NCBI RefSeq assembly: GCF_000022145.1
Contig: NC_011891.1
Coordinates: forward strand, 4,446,501-4,510,500
Length of the DNA: 64,000 nt
Origin: Anaeromyxobacter dehalogenans 2CP-1
Lineage (GTDB): Bacteria > Myxococcota > Myxococcia > Myxococcales > Anaeromyxobacteraceae
Reading direction: 5' to 3'
The notes beneath the pieces were generated by a model. That model was not told the origin of the DNA. It made no database searches and saw nothing but the letters and a program-made list of their open reading frames with translations. Shown here piece after piece: positions 10,540 through 19,219 of the stretch. The translations under genes and the position numbers were made by a program. Position 1 is the first letter of the stretch, and the number at the start of each line of letters is the position of its first letter.

Positions 10540-10571
10540 CGGGCACTTGGCACATCGCCAGGTGCCCGTTT
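10540..10571 (+). terminator. Rho-independent terminator after the tRNA cluster
   Basis: A 12-bp stem (CGGGCACTTGGC with GCCAGGTGCCCG, one G-T pair) around loop ACATC, followed by TTTCCGTTT. Lies 6 bp after tRNA-Arg. Confidence 0.8.
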
Positions 10572-10620
10572 CCGTTTCCGGGGCCGCGTTGGGCCACGGG
10601 CGGCGTGCCCCGACTGCAAG

Positions 10621-10947
10621 TTGGGCCTCCGAGCGTGCAGTGGGGACCTCATACGGTCTCTTGGTAGGATCCGCATATCTGATTGTCAAAATTTGTACAA
10701 ACACTCAACAATTATCGCTGCCTACGCACCAAATCACTATTCTTCGCCACTCGCGAGGAAGGGCACTCCAGGGCGCCCCAGGAAGCTGTTCGACCACCAA
10801 CTCCTCTCGCTGCACCTGCCGTCCGGGATCCACCGTGACCTTCGCGCCTACGCTCTCGACCAGAGCCGATCGCTCAACGACATCCTTGTCGAGGTGATCG
10901 AGGCTTGGTGGGCCAGACGACGCCTGCGCACGCCCGAGGCGAAGTAA
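10621..10947 (+). CDS. Small ribbon-helix-helix-like protein, possible regulator
   Basis: The last ~65 residues look like an Arc/MetJ-type DNA-binding fold: basic KGTPGRPRK, then a strand LLSLHLPSGIHRDLRAYA and two helices through RSLNDILVEVIEAWWARRR. The start is uncertain: TTG at 10621 gives 108 residues, but no clear Shine-Dalgarno sequence is seen, and a later in-frame TTG at 10693 is possible. Upstream DNA is AT-rich and contains the perfect palindrome TTTGTACAAA at 10692-10701. It is the first gene of the island, 78 bp before the methyltransferase, so a controller role is conceivable but unproven. Confidence 0.55.
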   Translation: MGLRACSGDLIRSLGRIRISDCQNLYKHSTIIAAYAPNHYSSPLARKGTPGRPRKLFDHQLLSLHLPSGIHRDLRAYALDQSRSLNDILVEVIEAWWARRRLRTPEAK

Positions 10948-11025
10948 TGCCGGCGTCAAGAAGCACTGCCTGTCGATCGAACGTGGGCGTGTCGGCCCCG
11001 GGTGGTAGACAGCCTTGAGGTTCCG

Positions 11026-12813
11026 ATGAGTTCCCGAAAGAAGCGCAGGCCAGCGGAGCAGCTCGCCATGAATACGGTTCTTCAATCCACGCCCGACGAT
11101 TCCCCCAACGGCAGCGGGCTCCACCTTGAGTGGGAGGGGCGACGTGCGTACAGGTCGAAAATCCCGATTCCTCGGGTCCTGGAACCGGATGCACGTTTGT
11201 CCAAAGGCGACGGCGACAGCCTCGTAGTGGAGGGAGATAACCTCCAAGTCATGGTGTCGCTTCGCTCACAGTTCAACTCGTCTGTGGACGTGGCCTACAT
11301 CGACCCTCCGTACAACCGGGGCGGAAATGACTTCCGATACAGCGATGCCCGATACCACGATCCCAACGCCGAAGGGAAAGACGCCGAGTACGTCTCTAAC
11401 GAAGACGGCGGACGCCATACGAAGTGGCTGAACTACATGGCCCCCAGGCTCGCGATGATTCGTGAGCTGATGAAGGACACGGGAGTGATCTTCGTCTCGA
11501 TCAACGACATCGAGCTGTTTCGACTCGGCATGTTGATGGATGAGATCTTCGACGAGAAGAATCGAATCGGAATCGTGTGCTGGAAGGGCTCTGCCGACAA
11601 CAACCCCAGCCGAATCGCTATCGAGCACGAGTACGTTCTCTGCTACGCCAAGCGTGCCAGTGAACTGCCGAAGGTTTGGCGTCCAGTGAACCAGGAACTC
11701 AGCCAGTCTCTCATGGAGGAGTTCCGTCGTCTCAAGGACGCCGCGAAGACCCAAGACGATCTCGCCAAGAGCTGGAAAGCGTTCCTCAAGGACAACAAGG
11801 CGTCCTTCGAGCGCCTTGGTCGATACACCGCGGTGGATGAGCGTGGTCCCTACCAGGTAGGTTACCGCGTCCACAACACGCATCCCGCTGGATACCGGTA
11901 CGACATCATTCACCCTGTCACGAAGAAACCGTGCCGGATCCCGAGCAACGGGTACCGCTACACCGAATCGACCATGAAGCGGCTCATCGACGAGGGTCGA
12001 ATCATCTTCGGCAAGACCCACGAGCAGATCGTTCAGATGAAGGATTACCTGGACGAGTACAGGGATACGCTCCGAAGTGTCGTCTCTCTCGATGCGCGCA
12101 AGGGCGCATACACTCTGAAGGCGCTCTTCGGCGACAAATTCGACGGATTCGACTACCCGAAGCCCGTCGAGCTCATCGAACTCCTCGTGGGGGCGGCCGG
12201 CGGGAAGGACGCACTGGTGCTCGACGCCTTTGCGGGCAGCGGGACGACCGCCCATGCCGTCATGCGTCTGAACAAGATTGATGGTGGACGGCGACGCTTC
12301 ATCCTCATCGAGGAGGGAAACGGAAAGGATCGGTACGCCCGGACCCTGATCGTCCCCCGTCTCCGCAAGGCGGCCAAGCGGGACGACCTGAAGTGCGACT
12401 TCAGGTTCCTGAAGACTGGTCGAGAGCTCGACCGAGACGCCATTCTCGGCCTCGAGCGCGACAGAATCATCAACGTCATCTGCCAGACCGATCGTACAGG
12501 AGTCGGAGGAGGCGGCATCAAGCGGGTTGACCGTGGCAGGTACGTCATCGGACACAACAAACGCGACGAGGCCATCGCTCTCGTCTGGAACGGACGGGCG
12601 AACAGCGCGGTCACCGTCAAGATCGTAGACGAGGCGCTCGCTGAGGTGGCCAAGTTCGGCCTCAAGACACCGCTGCGCATCTACGGCACCGTCTGCCGGA
12701 TCAGCGAAACTCGGAGCTTTACCTTCTGTCAGATCCCGGATGAGATCCTTGCGTCGTTGCACTATGGTCCCTTGGAGATCGAGACCGAGAACGACGAAAG
12801 GACATCAGCTTGA
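11026..12813 (+). CDS. mod: Type III restriction-modification methyltransferase (Mod)
   Basis: Site-specific adenine-N6 methyltransferase of the beta class, 595 residues. The catalytic motif IV DPPYN is at residues 93-97 and the AdoMet motif FAGSGTT at 402-408, i.e. IV before I, as in beta-class Mod subunits; the long insert between them is the target-recognition region. ATG at 11026 is preferred over the GTG at 11002 because TTGAGG sits just ahead of it. Its stop overlaps the TTG start of the restriction subunit (TTGA), so the two are co-translated. Lower GC than the chromosome suggests acquisition. Mod protects host DNA and supplies specificity to the Mod-Res complex. Confidence 0.93.
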   Translation: MSSRKKRRPAEQLAMNTVLQSTPDDSPNGSGLHLEWEGRRAYRSKIPIPRVLEPDARLSKGDGDSLVVEGDNLQVMVSLRSQFNSSVDVAYIDPPYNRGGNDFRYSDARYHDPNAEGKDAEYVSNEDGGRHTKWLNYMAPRLAMIRELMKDTGVIFVSINDIELFRLGMLMDEIFDEKNRIGIVCWKGSADNNPSRIAIEHEYVLCYAKRASELPKVWRPVNQELSQSLMEEFRRLKDAAKTQDDLAKSWKAFLKDNKASFERLGRYTAVDERGPYQVGYRVHNTHPAGYRYDIIHPVTKKPCRIPSNGYRYTESTMKRLIDEGRIIFGKTHEQIVQMKDYLDEYRDTLRSVVSLDARKGAYTLKALFGDKFDGFDYPKPVELIELLVGAAGGKDALVLDAFAGSGTTAHAVMRLNKIDGGRRRFILIEEGNGKDRYARTLIVPRLRKAAKRDDLKCDFRFLKTGRELDRDAILGLERDRIINVICQTDRTGVGGGGIKRVDRGRYVIGHNKRDEAIALVWNGRANSAVTVKIVDEALAEVAKFGLKTPLRIYGTVCRISETRSFTFCQIPDEILASLHYGPLEIETENDERTSA

Positions 12814-15113
12814 GTGTCATCAGGCTGTTCGACTTCCAGGAAGCAGCCGTCGCGCGGGTACTGGATGCGGTGAACGACTGGACGGCGGCATGCGCCGCCC
12901 ATGGTCCTCCGCGACTCGGAAGACAGCCGATCCCGTTTGTGGGCCTCCTGAAGGCGGTCACGGGAGCTGGCAAGACCCCGATGCTTGCGGCCGTGTGCCA
13001 AGGTCTCGGACCGGCAGTCGTACTCTGGACATCGAAGTCCAGCGCTGTCGTTGACCAGACCTACAAGAACTTGCAAGGCAAGTATGCCGGCCTTCTGCCC
13101 CCAGGGACCCGAGTCATCCGGGAACGGCCAAGTAGGGGAGATTGGGAGCACCTAATCGCCGCGAAAGCGGGCGTGGACATCTGGGTCACGACCGTTGGCT
13201 CCTGGAACGAAGCAGAGGCGGTCGCGGCAGGCGGAAGCGCCGACGCCCGCCTAAACATGCATCGTCCTCACCCGGACTGGGGCGGAAGGCTATCCCCATG
13301 GGAGCAGCTGCGGACGCGGCTCAAGCGTTCACTCTGGGTGATCTACGACGAGGGTCACAACCAGACCCCCACTCAGCTTGACCAGTTAGTCCGGCTAGAG
13401 CCCATGGGGTTCCTGCTGGCCTCGGCCACGCCCCCGGCTAGTGAGCTATTCGGCAAGCTGAACGAGGCCATCCGCGACGACGATATTTTCGGGCCCATCG
13501 CATCCCAGGCGCGCGTATCCATTTCGACGGCGGACGTGGTCAAGGCTCAGCTCCTCAAGCACACGCTCGAGGTTCTGGACTACCAGGCCGAACCCGAAGC
13601 GATGCTCGACGAAGTCATCGATCGGTTCAGGCGATTGGAGAAGGCCGTTCACCGCGAGCGCTCCTCGACCTGCCCTCGCGCGGTCTACGTAGTGGAAGAG
13701 AGCAACCCGCGGCGTGGATCCACAGAGTTGTCCAGGCCGGTAGCGATCTGGAACCACCTGCGCCGCCGCAAGATCCCGGCCGAAGAGATCGCTCTTTACA
13801 CTCAGACGAAAGAACTTCCTGAGGATGCCGAGAAGGTTTCATCTCTGAACGCTCTCCAAGATCGGCATCGCCACATCATCTTCAACCGAGCGCTGCAAGA
13901 AGGTTGGGACGATCCAGAGGCGTACCTCTGCTATTTCGACGGTGAGACAAACTCGTACACGAGGATCCAGCAAATTATCGGCCGTGTGCTACGGCAACCG
14001 ATGGGCCGGCACTCGGGAGAGGAGGTTCTCAATACAGCTACCCTCTTCATCCGAGTCCCAAACCGTAAGTACGAGGAGATCATCCGGCAGATCAAGAATG
14101 AGTTGAGCCTCTACGCACTTGATGCGGATGATCCATTCGGCGGGTCGGCCATCCGACTGAAGACCCGCGGTGAACCCCTCAAGGCCATTTCTGTTAAGAG
14201 CGGTGGCAAGCGATTCTCGGTTCCCAACTACGTTCTTGGGGATGCCCAACTCGCTGGCGCTATCCGCCAGGTGGAGGCGCGAGGCAGAAGCATGTGGGCA
14301 GAAGCGGACCTCATCGCGAAGGGAACCAGGCGGTCGCGGACGATCGCCTTGGAAAAGGGAAGTGATCGCGTGAAGTTCGAGGAGTTCGCAAACAACATCC
14401 GCACGCCGAACGCCGACTACTTCCGAAGGAAGCTCCTTCTGACGAATCGATGGGCCGCCCACCAGGTACACGCCGATTCGTACGCAGGTCGATCCTTTCA
14501 CCAGGCGTCTTGCCCTCGGTCGGCGGCACAGGAAGCACTCGCCACCTTGGCAGGAGCCGTGGCAACGGCGTACGAACAGTCAGTGGAGTACCAGAAGAAC
14601 GAGATCGCCGGCGAACGTTCCTGGCACGTTGCCCCCCATCGGCCATCGGGTGCGGACCTGCTCACGTTCAGGCATGCCACGCACGCCAGCTACTCGCGGA
14701 AGTCCTTCAACAAGGATGAGCGCGAATTCGCTGACGCTCTGGATTCCTTCGGCAAGGGAACCTGGTGCCGGAACCCTTCGACCCCTGGAGAGGGATGGGC
14801 CTTGCCACTGCCGAGCAAGGTAGGGGACTCCCTCAACTTCTTCCCGGACTATCTTTGGTGGGTGAAGAGGACGTGCTTGGCCATCGATACGACGGGCAGA
14901 CACATCCTCCAGGCGAAGGTCCGCGGGAAGCTAATGTCCATCGAGGTTCCGATGATCGTCCTCGCAACGCGGGGGAAGGTCGCCCCGGACTTCGCCACGC
15001 TACAGGACGACGAGGGTTGGACGTTCGCGCGAGCGCGCCGCGGCATGCCGCCAGTCCCGCAGCATTGCGACACCTTGGACGACCTGGTCAAGGCACTCTA
15101 CGACCTCGCGTGA
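12810..15113 (+). CDS. res: Type III restriction enzyme subunit (Res), helicase-nuclease
   Basis: A 767-residue superfamily 2 translocase with a C-terminal nuclease region. Walker A TGAGKT is at residues 51-56, the Walker B box DEGH at about 180-183, and the motif III-like LLASATPP follows; a helicase C region includes QIIGRVLRQP. Near the C-terminus FPDYLWW...LAIDTTGRHILQAK resembles the PD-(D/E)XK pattern, with an unusual D/AK arrangement. TTG at 12810 has GAAAGGA upstream. It is shorter than many Res subunits (around 900 or more). It cuts unmodified DNA together with Mod. Confidence 0.9.
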   Translation: MSVIRLFDFQEAAVARVLDAVNDWTAACAAHGPPRLGRQPIPFVGLLKAVTGAGKTPMLAAVCQGLGPAVVLWTSKSSAVVDQTYKNLQGKYAGLLPPGTRVIRERPSRGDWEHLIAAKAGVDIWVTTVGSWNEAEAVAAGGSADARLNMHRPHPDWGGRLSPWEQLRTRLKRSLWVIYDEGHNQTPTQLDQLVRLEPMGFLLASATPPASELFGKLNEAIRDDDIFGPIASQARVSISTADVVKAQLLKHTLEVLDYQAEPEAMLDEVIDRFRRLEKAVHRERSSTCPRAVYVVEESNPRRGSTELSRPVAIWNHLRRRKIPAEEIALYTQTKELPEDAEKVSSLNALQDRHRHIIFNRALQEGWDDPEAYLCYFDGETNSYTRIQQIIGRVLRQPMGRHSGEEVLNTATLFIRVPNRKYEEIIRQIKNELSLYALDADDPFGGSAIRLKTRGEPLKAISVKSGGKRFSVPNYVLGDAQLAGAIRQVEARGRSMWAEADLIAKGTRRSRTIALEKGSDRVKFEEFANNIRTPNADYFRRKLLLTNRWAAHQVHADSYAGRSFHQASCPRSAAQEALATLAGAVATAYEQSVEYQKNEIAGERSWHVAPHRPSGADLLTFRHATHASYSRKSFNKDEREFADALDSFGKGTWCRNPSTPGEGWALPLPSKVGDSLNFFPDYLWWVKRTCLAIDTTGRHILQAKVRGKLMSIEVPMIVLATRGKVAPDFATLQDDEGWTFARARRGMPPVPQHCDTLDDLVKALYDLA

Positions 15114-15211
15114 GAGTTCCGTGGCCGAACTGGCTCCCCGGGCCTCGTCTTGCCGCCGTTCGGCCTGAAGGCGCCGTATCGCCGTTGAAGTGGACTGGGG
15201 AAGCGGATGCC

Positions 15212-15252
15212 GTTCCCAAACCCGCCTAATGCCTTTTGGAATGTTTGGGAAC
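15212..15252. terminator. Perfect 10-bp inverted repeat between convergent genes
   Basis: GTTCCCAAAC at 15212-15221 and GTTTGGGAAC at 15243-15252, separated by 21 bp. It lies between the convergent ends of res and the PIN-protein gene, so a bidirectional terminator is the simplest reading. The long loop and lack of a T-run keep this tentative; a binding site is an alternative. Confidence 0.4.
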
Positions 15253-15363
15253 ACCGGTTCTCGGGACCTCTCGCGTTCCTTTCGGCCACCGCCCTACTAC
15301 CTATACGAAACCGTACTATGTGGCCGCAACGTGCGATGAGGCCCGCGGTAGACTGCGGGTGGC

Positions 15364-16503
15364 TTACTTCTCAGGCCACTCGTAGCTCACGTCGTGGATG
15401 TCATCGAGCTCAACCGCCGAAATGCCGAGGGCAGCGTACTTGTCTGGCTTGAATTCGATTCGGACCGTGCCCTGAACGATGGCGGGACGCGAGACCTCTG
15501 CCGCGACGACCCAATCGTTCCAGTTGCCATCCCAGACCGGATAGTCCGCCTGCTCCTCCGCAGAGGCCCCGTAGTACTCATGCTTGTCAATGAAGACGTC
15601 TGCATTCAGCGGGTCAACGTGGATGGAAGCGGGCATCATCGCGGCATCCTGTCCCAAGTCCTCAAGGGAATCGACATCTAGCTCCACCGAGACGGTGCCG
15701 ATTCCACTAACGGAAGCAGTGCAGTCGTCGCTTGGGAACCTTGAGTCATGTACGTCCTTGCCTATGAGATCCCGCAACAGTGCGTCCTGAATCGCCTTCT
15801 GGATCACCTTCTGCGAGTCGGCAAGGAGCGCCTTCACCTCTGTGGTCCAGTTCGCGACCTGTTGTTCGGACGTAAGGGTCTTCGCGTGCGCTCGAACCGC
15901 ACTCTTCACTTCGTCATGTACAACAAAGTCGCCGATACTCTCGTGAGCCACTGCACCCAACTTCTCGGACGCAGTACGCAACAGTTTGTCGCCGCAGACG
16001 GCGTGCCACTTACCCTTTTCGGCGGCCATCAATCGCGCCAGCGCTGCAAGGATGAACGAATCCGGTATGTGGTCACGGTTCTTGGGTTGGTCAAAGGGCG
16101 GGCCGCCACTGAAGTACGCATCCCACGCCTGCGTCGTGTCCGCTGGGTCGATCTCAACTACAGTAGCCTTGGAGTTGCCCACCCACTCTTGTAGCCCGTT
16201 CGCAATGTAGAACTCAGTGGAGTGTTCGTCTTCCTGAAGCACGTCAACGGCGTCCTGTAACGTCGACCGAAGATGATCGTTCATCCAAGCCACGGCCCGT
16301 GAGGTTTGAACGACCTTCTTGATGCCTTCCTTGTATTCTTGCGCGCGCCTTGTGGCAGTCTCACGAAGGACCAGGCGATGAAGACACATACGCACGATTC
16401 CGTGCTCGGATAGGTCACGAAGTCGCCGCATCGGGCCTGACCGCGGTCCGAATTCGCGCAGGAGCGCCGATGTGTCCACGTACACGTGGAGGTCGCTGGC
16501 CAT
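15364..16503 (-). CDS. PIN-like nuclease domain protein (DUF4935-type)
   Basis: A 379-residue protein. The N-terminal PIN-like domain has the first acidic residue in HVYVDTSALLREFG, and acidic residues in NRDHIPDSFILAALARL and CGDKLL, the usual spread for a metal-dependent RNase of the PIN fold. The C-terminal half (about 200-379) is of unknown function and strand-rich. ATG at 16503. It is the last gene in the tRNA-bounded island, convergent with the restriction genes. The island setting suggests an abortive-infection or maintenance role, which is inference. No small antitoxin gene is seen beside it. Confidence 0.75.
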   Translation of the reverse strand: MASDLHVYVDTSALLREFGPRSGPMRRLRDLSEHGIVRMCLHRLVLRETATRRAQEYKEGIKKVVQTSRAVAWMNDHLRSTLQDAVDVLQEDEHSTEFYIANGLQEWVGNSKATVVEIDPADTTQAWDAYFSGGPPFDQPKNRDHIPDSFILAALARLMAAEKGKWHAVCGDKLLRTASEKLGAVAHESIGDFVVHDEVKSAVRAHAKTLTSEQQVANWTTEVKALLADSQKVIQKAIQDALLRDLIGKDVHDSRFPSDDCTASVSGIGTVSVELDVDSLEDLGQDAAMMPASIHVDPLNADVFIDKHEYYGASAEEQADYPVWDGNWNDWVVAAEVSRPAIVQGTVRIEFKPDKYAALGISAVELDDIHDVSYEWPEK

Positions 16504-16687
16504 GGCGTCGCATTATGCGTGAACCGACACCGCTAGTCATCCACCAGGGTTCGTCCACCTCAGGGTGGGACGGGGCCACTCCGGGGCCCACAGAACGGGA
16601 AGACCGTGCAAGTTTCCCAACTTTGAGGCGCCGGCGTAAGGCATTGGAACCTGGAGACGGCAAGATCAGCCATGAGCTCGTGGGCGC

Positions 16688-16732
16688 CTACGAATCCGAC
16701 AGCCAGAGGTTCAAACCCTCTAGGGCGCGTCA
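16688..16732 (+). repeat. Second att copy: imperfect duplicate of tRNA-Arg 3' half
   Basis: Matches 10489-10533 over 45 bases with four differences, including the T-arm (TTCAAACCCTC instead of TTCAAATCCTC) and the CCA (TCA here). No D arm or 5' acceptor strand precedes it, so it is not a functional tRNA. It marks the far end of the 6.2-kb island. Confidence 0.75.
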
Positions 16733-17227
16733 CCACAGAGGGCGGTTTTTCGCGGGTATTTCCCGGGAACTCCGGCCCTTCCTTTTGCGGGGCTCGTGTC
16801 GCCGCATTAGGCCGGAACGCCAACGAACGACCACAACCGCGTAGGCACCGGCTCCTCGAGGTTCCATCGAACCGTGACCGGCCGGTCCCCCTCGCACGAC
16901 TCGTTGGCGTCCTCCGGCGCGACGTCCGCGAGGAATCGGAACCAGTCGTCTGCGTATGAGAAGATCGCTGCGCCGCCTGTCCCCTTGCCTCCCGTCCAGG
17001 CGGCGATCGGGTTCCGCTCGAGAACGGTTCGTAGCGCTCGCTCCGCATTCGCGTCTGGTCCGCGATCCTCGAGCAACCGCGGCTTCCGCGACGCAACGTC
17101 ACGAACGCGCCGGACGAGCTCCTCGATCCGGAGAACGCGCCCCGTCAACGCGTCGGCGTCGAGCAGCGCCGAGACTACGAGCACCTTGTAGCTCTTGGTC
17201 ATCTCAGTCGCTTTGACCTGCCCCGCA

Positions 17228-18073
17228 TCACTGGGCGGCTGATGATGCCAGTCCGGTGAGACTGTGAGCCAACTCGTTTGGCGTCCTGTTGTCCAGCGAA
17301 CTGTGCGGCCTGACCTCGTTGTAGTCGACTCGATACGCCTCGACCTTGCGACGGACGTCATCGAGGCTGATGAACCAGTTCTCGTTCAGGCACTCGTCGC
17401 GGAACTTCCCGTTGAAGCTCTCGATGTGCCCGTTCTCGGTCGGCTTGCCCGGCGTGATGAAGTCCAGGCGGACCTGATTGGTATAGGCCCAGGCGTCCAC
17501 CGCGCTGCTCGTGAACTCCGTCCCGTTGTCGATGCGGATGACCTCGGGCGTGCCGTGGAGCTCGCGGAGGCGCTCCAGCGCGCGCACGACGCGCGCCCCG
17601 GTGAGCGAGTGGTCGGCCTCGATGAGCAGGCACTCGCGGGTGAAGGCGTCGATCAAGTTCAGGGTCCGGAACTGGCGTCCGCTTGCGAGCGAGTCCTGCG
17701 TGAAGTCCATCGTCCACTGCTGGCGCGGGCGCGTCGGCGGCGGTGGAACCACGCGCAGTGACGACGTGATCCGCTTCCGCCTCTTTCGCCTGACAGCCAG
17801 CCCCTCCGAGCGGTACAGCCGGAACACGAGCTTGTGGTTCAGGTGGTGCCCTTCGCGGTCGAGGAGCACATGCAGGCGCCGGTAGCCCCAGCGCGGACGC
17901 TGGGCGGCTAGATCCCGCAGGCGTGCCCGGACTTCGGCGCGCTCCGGCCGGCGGCTGCAGTAGTAGAGCGTCGACGGCGCGAGCCCGACGACGCGACAGG
18001 CCCGACGCTTCTTCATCGCGAACTTCGCCCCCAGCTCGATTACCGCCGGGCGAAGCGCGGCGGGCCCTACCAT
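17228..18073 (-). CDS. IS3-family transposase OrfB (integrase catalytic domain)
   Basis: 281 residues with an HTH-like N-terminal region (RRPRWGYRRLHVLLDREGH, the HTH_21-type segment) and an rve integrase core. The DDE triad is visible: Asp in WTMDFTQDS, Asp in IRIDNGTEF, Glu in NGHIESFNGKFRDECL. Its ATG overlaps the stop of orfA. Usually made as an OrfAB fusion by -1 frameshifting on the A7 run just upstream (A AAA AAA). No stop or missing catalytic residue is seen. Confidence 0.93.
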   Translation of the reverse strand: MVGPAALRPAVIELGAKFAMKKRRACRVVGLAPSTLYYCSRRPERAEVRARLRDLAAQRPRWGYRRLHVLLDREGHHLNHKLVFRLYRSEGLAVRRKRRKRITSSLRVVPPPPTRPRQQWTMDFTQDSLASGRQFRTLNLIDAFTRECLLIEADHSLTGARVVRALERLRELHGTPEVIRIDNGTEFTSSAVDAWAYTNQVRLDFITPGKPTENGHIESFNGKFRDECLNENWFISLDDVRRKVEAYRVDYNEVRPHSSLDNRTPNELAHSLTGLASSAAQ

Positions 18074-18333
18074 TTTTTTCCGAGAAGGTGCTGCAGCGCC
18101 TGCTTGTCGAGGGTGAGATCGGCGACCAGGGTTTTGAGCTTCCGGTTCTCATCCTCGAGCGCCTTGAGGCGCTTCACGTCCGAGACCTCCAGCCCGCCGT
18201 ACTTCGACTTCCACCGGTAGAAGGTCGTCTCGGTGATCCCGACCTTCCGGGTCACGTCCTGGACCTTGGCACCGGCCTCGACCTCGTTCAGCACCTTGAT
18301 GATCTGCTCTTCGGTGAACTTGCTCTTCCGCAT
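18067..18333 (-). CDS. IS3-family transposase OrfA (DNA-binding subunit)
   Basis: 88 residues: a helix-turn-helix of the HTH_8/IS3 type (RKSKFTEEQIIKVLNEVEAG...TFYRWKSKYGG) followed by a leucine-zipper-like stretch (VKRLKALEDENRKLKTLVADL). Ends GKKW at the slippery A7 tract, where a -1 shift would produce the OrfAB transposase. Confidence 0.92.
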   Translation of the reverse strand: MRKSKFTEEQIIKVLNEVEAGAKVQDVTRKVGITETTFYRWKSKYGGLEVSDVKRLKALEDENRKLKTLVADLTLDKQALQHLLGKKW

Positions 18334-18549
18334 CCGTCCTCCACTGTCAGTAGATGACTGGCAGTCAGATCCGTCCAGTTTTCGGGGGGCAGGTCAGCTT
18401 CGAACGCGCGGGGCTGCGCCCGTGCACGATCGAGCGCCCGCTTCTGCGCCTCATCTAGATACCCATCGCGTCGACGAACTCGAGCCAGCTCCCGTGGGTA
18501 ACGCGCACGGAACGTGGCTCGAAGCCGTCGTGACAGGTCTCCACCGCGC

Positions 18550-18980
18550 TAGGTGTCGTGTCTCACGACGTTGTTCATTGAGAGGAGATGTTCATCCGGC
18601 CGCTTCCGTGGCTGAGTGCAGCTGCCAGGCACACACCCACCCCACGGAGAAGCGAACCGGATGAACGTTCACTCTTCTGCCCGAATCACTCGGGCGGTCG
18701 AGCCCTGCTCGTCACCCAGGAGCACTGGTCCGTCGCAAGAGCCGCTGAAGCGGCGGGGATGAGCCCCCGGACGGTCTACAAGTGGCTTCGCCGTTTCGAG
18801 GTCGAGGGTGCCGAAGGCCTGCTCGACCGCTCATCGCGGCCGAAGCGGTCGCCCACCGCCATCTCGCCGGGCTGGCAGCAGCTGGTCCTGGAGCTGCGTC
18901 GTAGCCGCATGACCGGGGCGGCGATCGCCACACGACTGAAGACTCGATGTCGTGCGGGCCGCACGGCCGCGCGCGCATGA
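18550..18980 (+). mobile_element. IS481-family element remnant with broken transposase
   Basis: ATG at 18661 begins MNVHSSARITRAV, a typical IS481-transposase start, but a frameshift near 18700 is needed to continue into RALLVTQEHWSVARAAEAAG and PRTVYKWLRRFEVEGAEGLL, the HTH region. The frame is cut after about residue 95 (MTGAAIATRL), and the catalytic DDE core is absent. A possible left terminus TGTCGTGTCTCACGACG begins near 18554 next to CTAG, a common IS481 target. Non-functional. Confidence 0.75.
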
Positions 18981-19219
18981 GACAGCATCGCAGGTCGCGT
19001 TCGTGCCGCACTTTAGCGCGGCGTGGCGCGAGCCCCCTGCCCGACTCTGTCCGCCCACCAACCGCCGCCCGCATCCATGTCTGCCCGCTCGCCAGTCTCT
19101 AGGCGGAAACTAAGCTGGGACGCCGCGCGGTTATCCGGCCAAGCCTTGATCACTCTGACCCGCCGCTCCGCAGCGAACGCGCAACAAAGCCTTCGCTCCG
19201 TCCTCCGCCTTGCCCCCAC
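18981..19219. other. Intergenic stretch with no clear gene
   Basis: About 240 bp between the IS481 remnant and the end of the DGQHR gene. No frame has a convincing start or composition. It probably includes the break point where the rest of the IS481 element was lost. Confidence 0.5.

Larger units (their letters stand above)
17214..18396 (-). mobile_element. IS3-family insertion sequence, complete, 1183 bp
   Basis: Ends are inverted repeats: TGACCTGCCCC at 17214 and its complement GGGGCAGGTCA ending at 18396, with 5'-TG...CA-3' termini typical of IS3. GCTT occurs on both sides (17210-17213 and 18397-18400), a 4-bp target duplication. Contains orfA and orfB in -1 phase with a seven-A run at their overlap. 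It looks intact and therefore recent. Confidence 0.92.
16807..18548 (-). pseudogene. Gene remnant split by IS3-family insertion; resembles helicase C-terminal extension
   Basis: Two coding pieces, 18397-18548 and 16807-17213, lie either side of the IS3-family element. Removing the element and one copy of its 4-bp target duplication GCTT joins them in one frame, reading ...RAQPRAFEATEMTKSYKVL..., for about 185 residues to the TAA at 16807. The segment MTKSYKVLVVSALLDADAL and ERNPIAAWTGGKGTGG resemble, from memory, the C-terminal extension of certain DEAD/DEAH defence helicases; this is uncertain. The N-terminus is lost: a TAG lies at the junction with the IS481-family remnant. A short protein could still be made from ATG at 17202. 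Confidence 0.6.

Noticed and set aside
16688-16732. Second tRNA-Arg gene
   Set aside because: Only the 3' half is present; there is no D arm or 5' acceptor strand.
17214-18396. IS3 element as the agent that moved the tRNA-bounded island
   Set aside because: It lies outside the att copies, has its own 4-bp target duplication, and DDE transposases of this family do not recombine tRNA ends.
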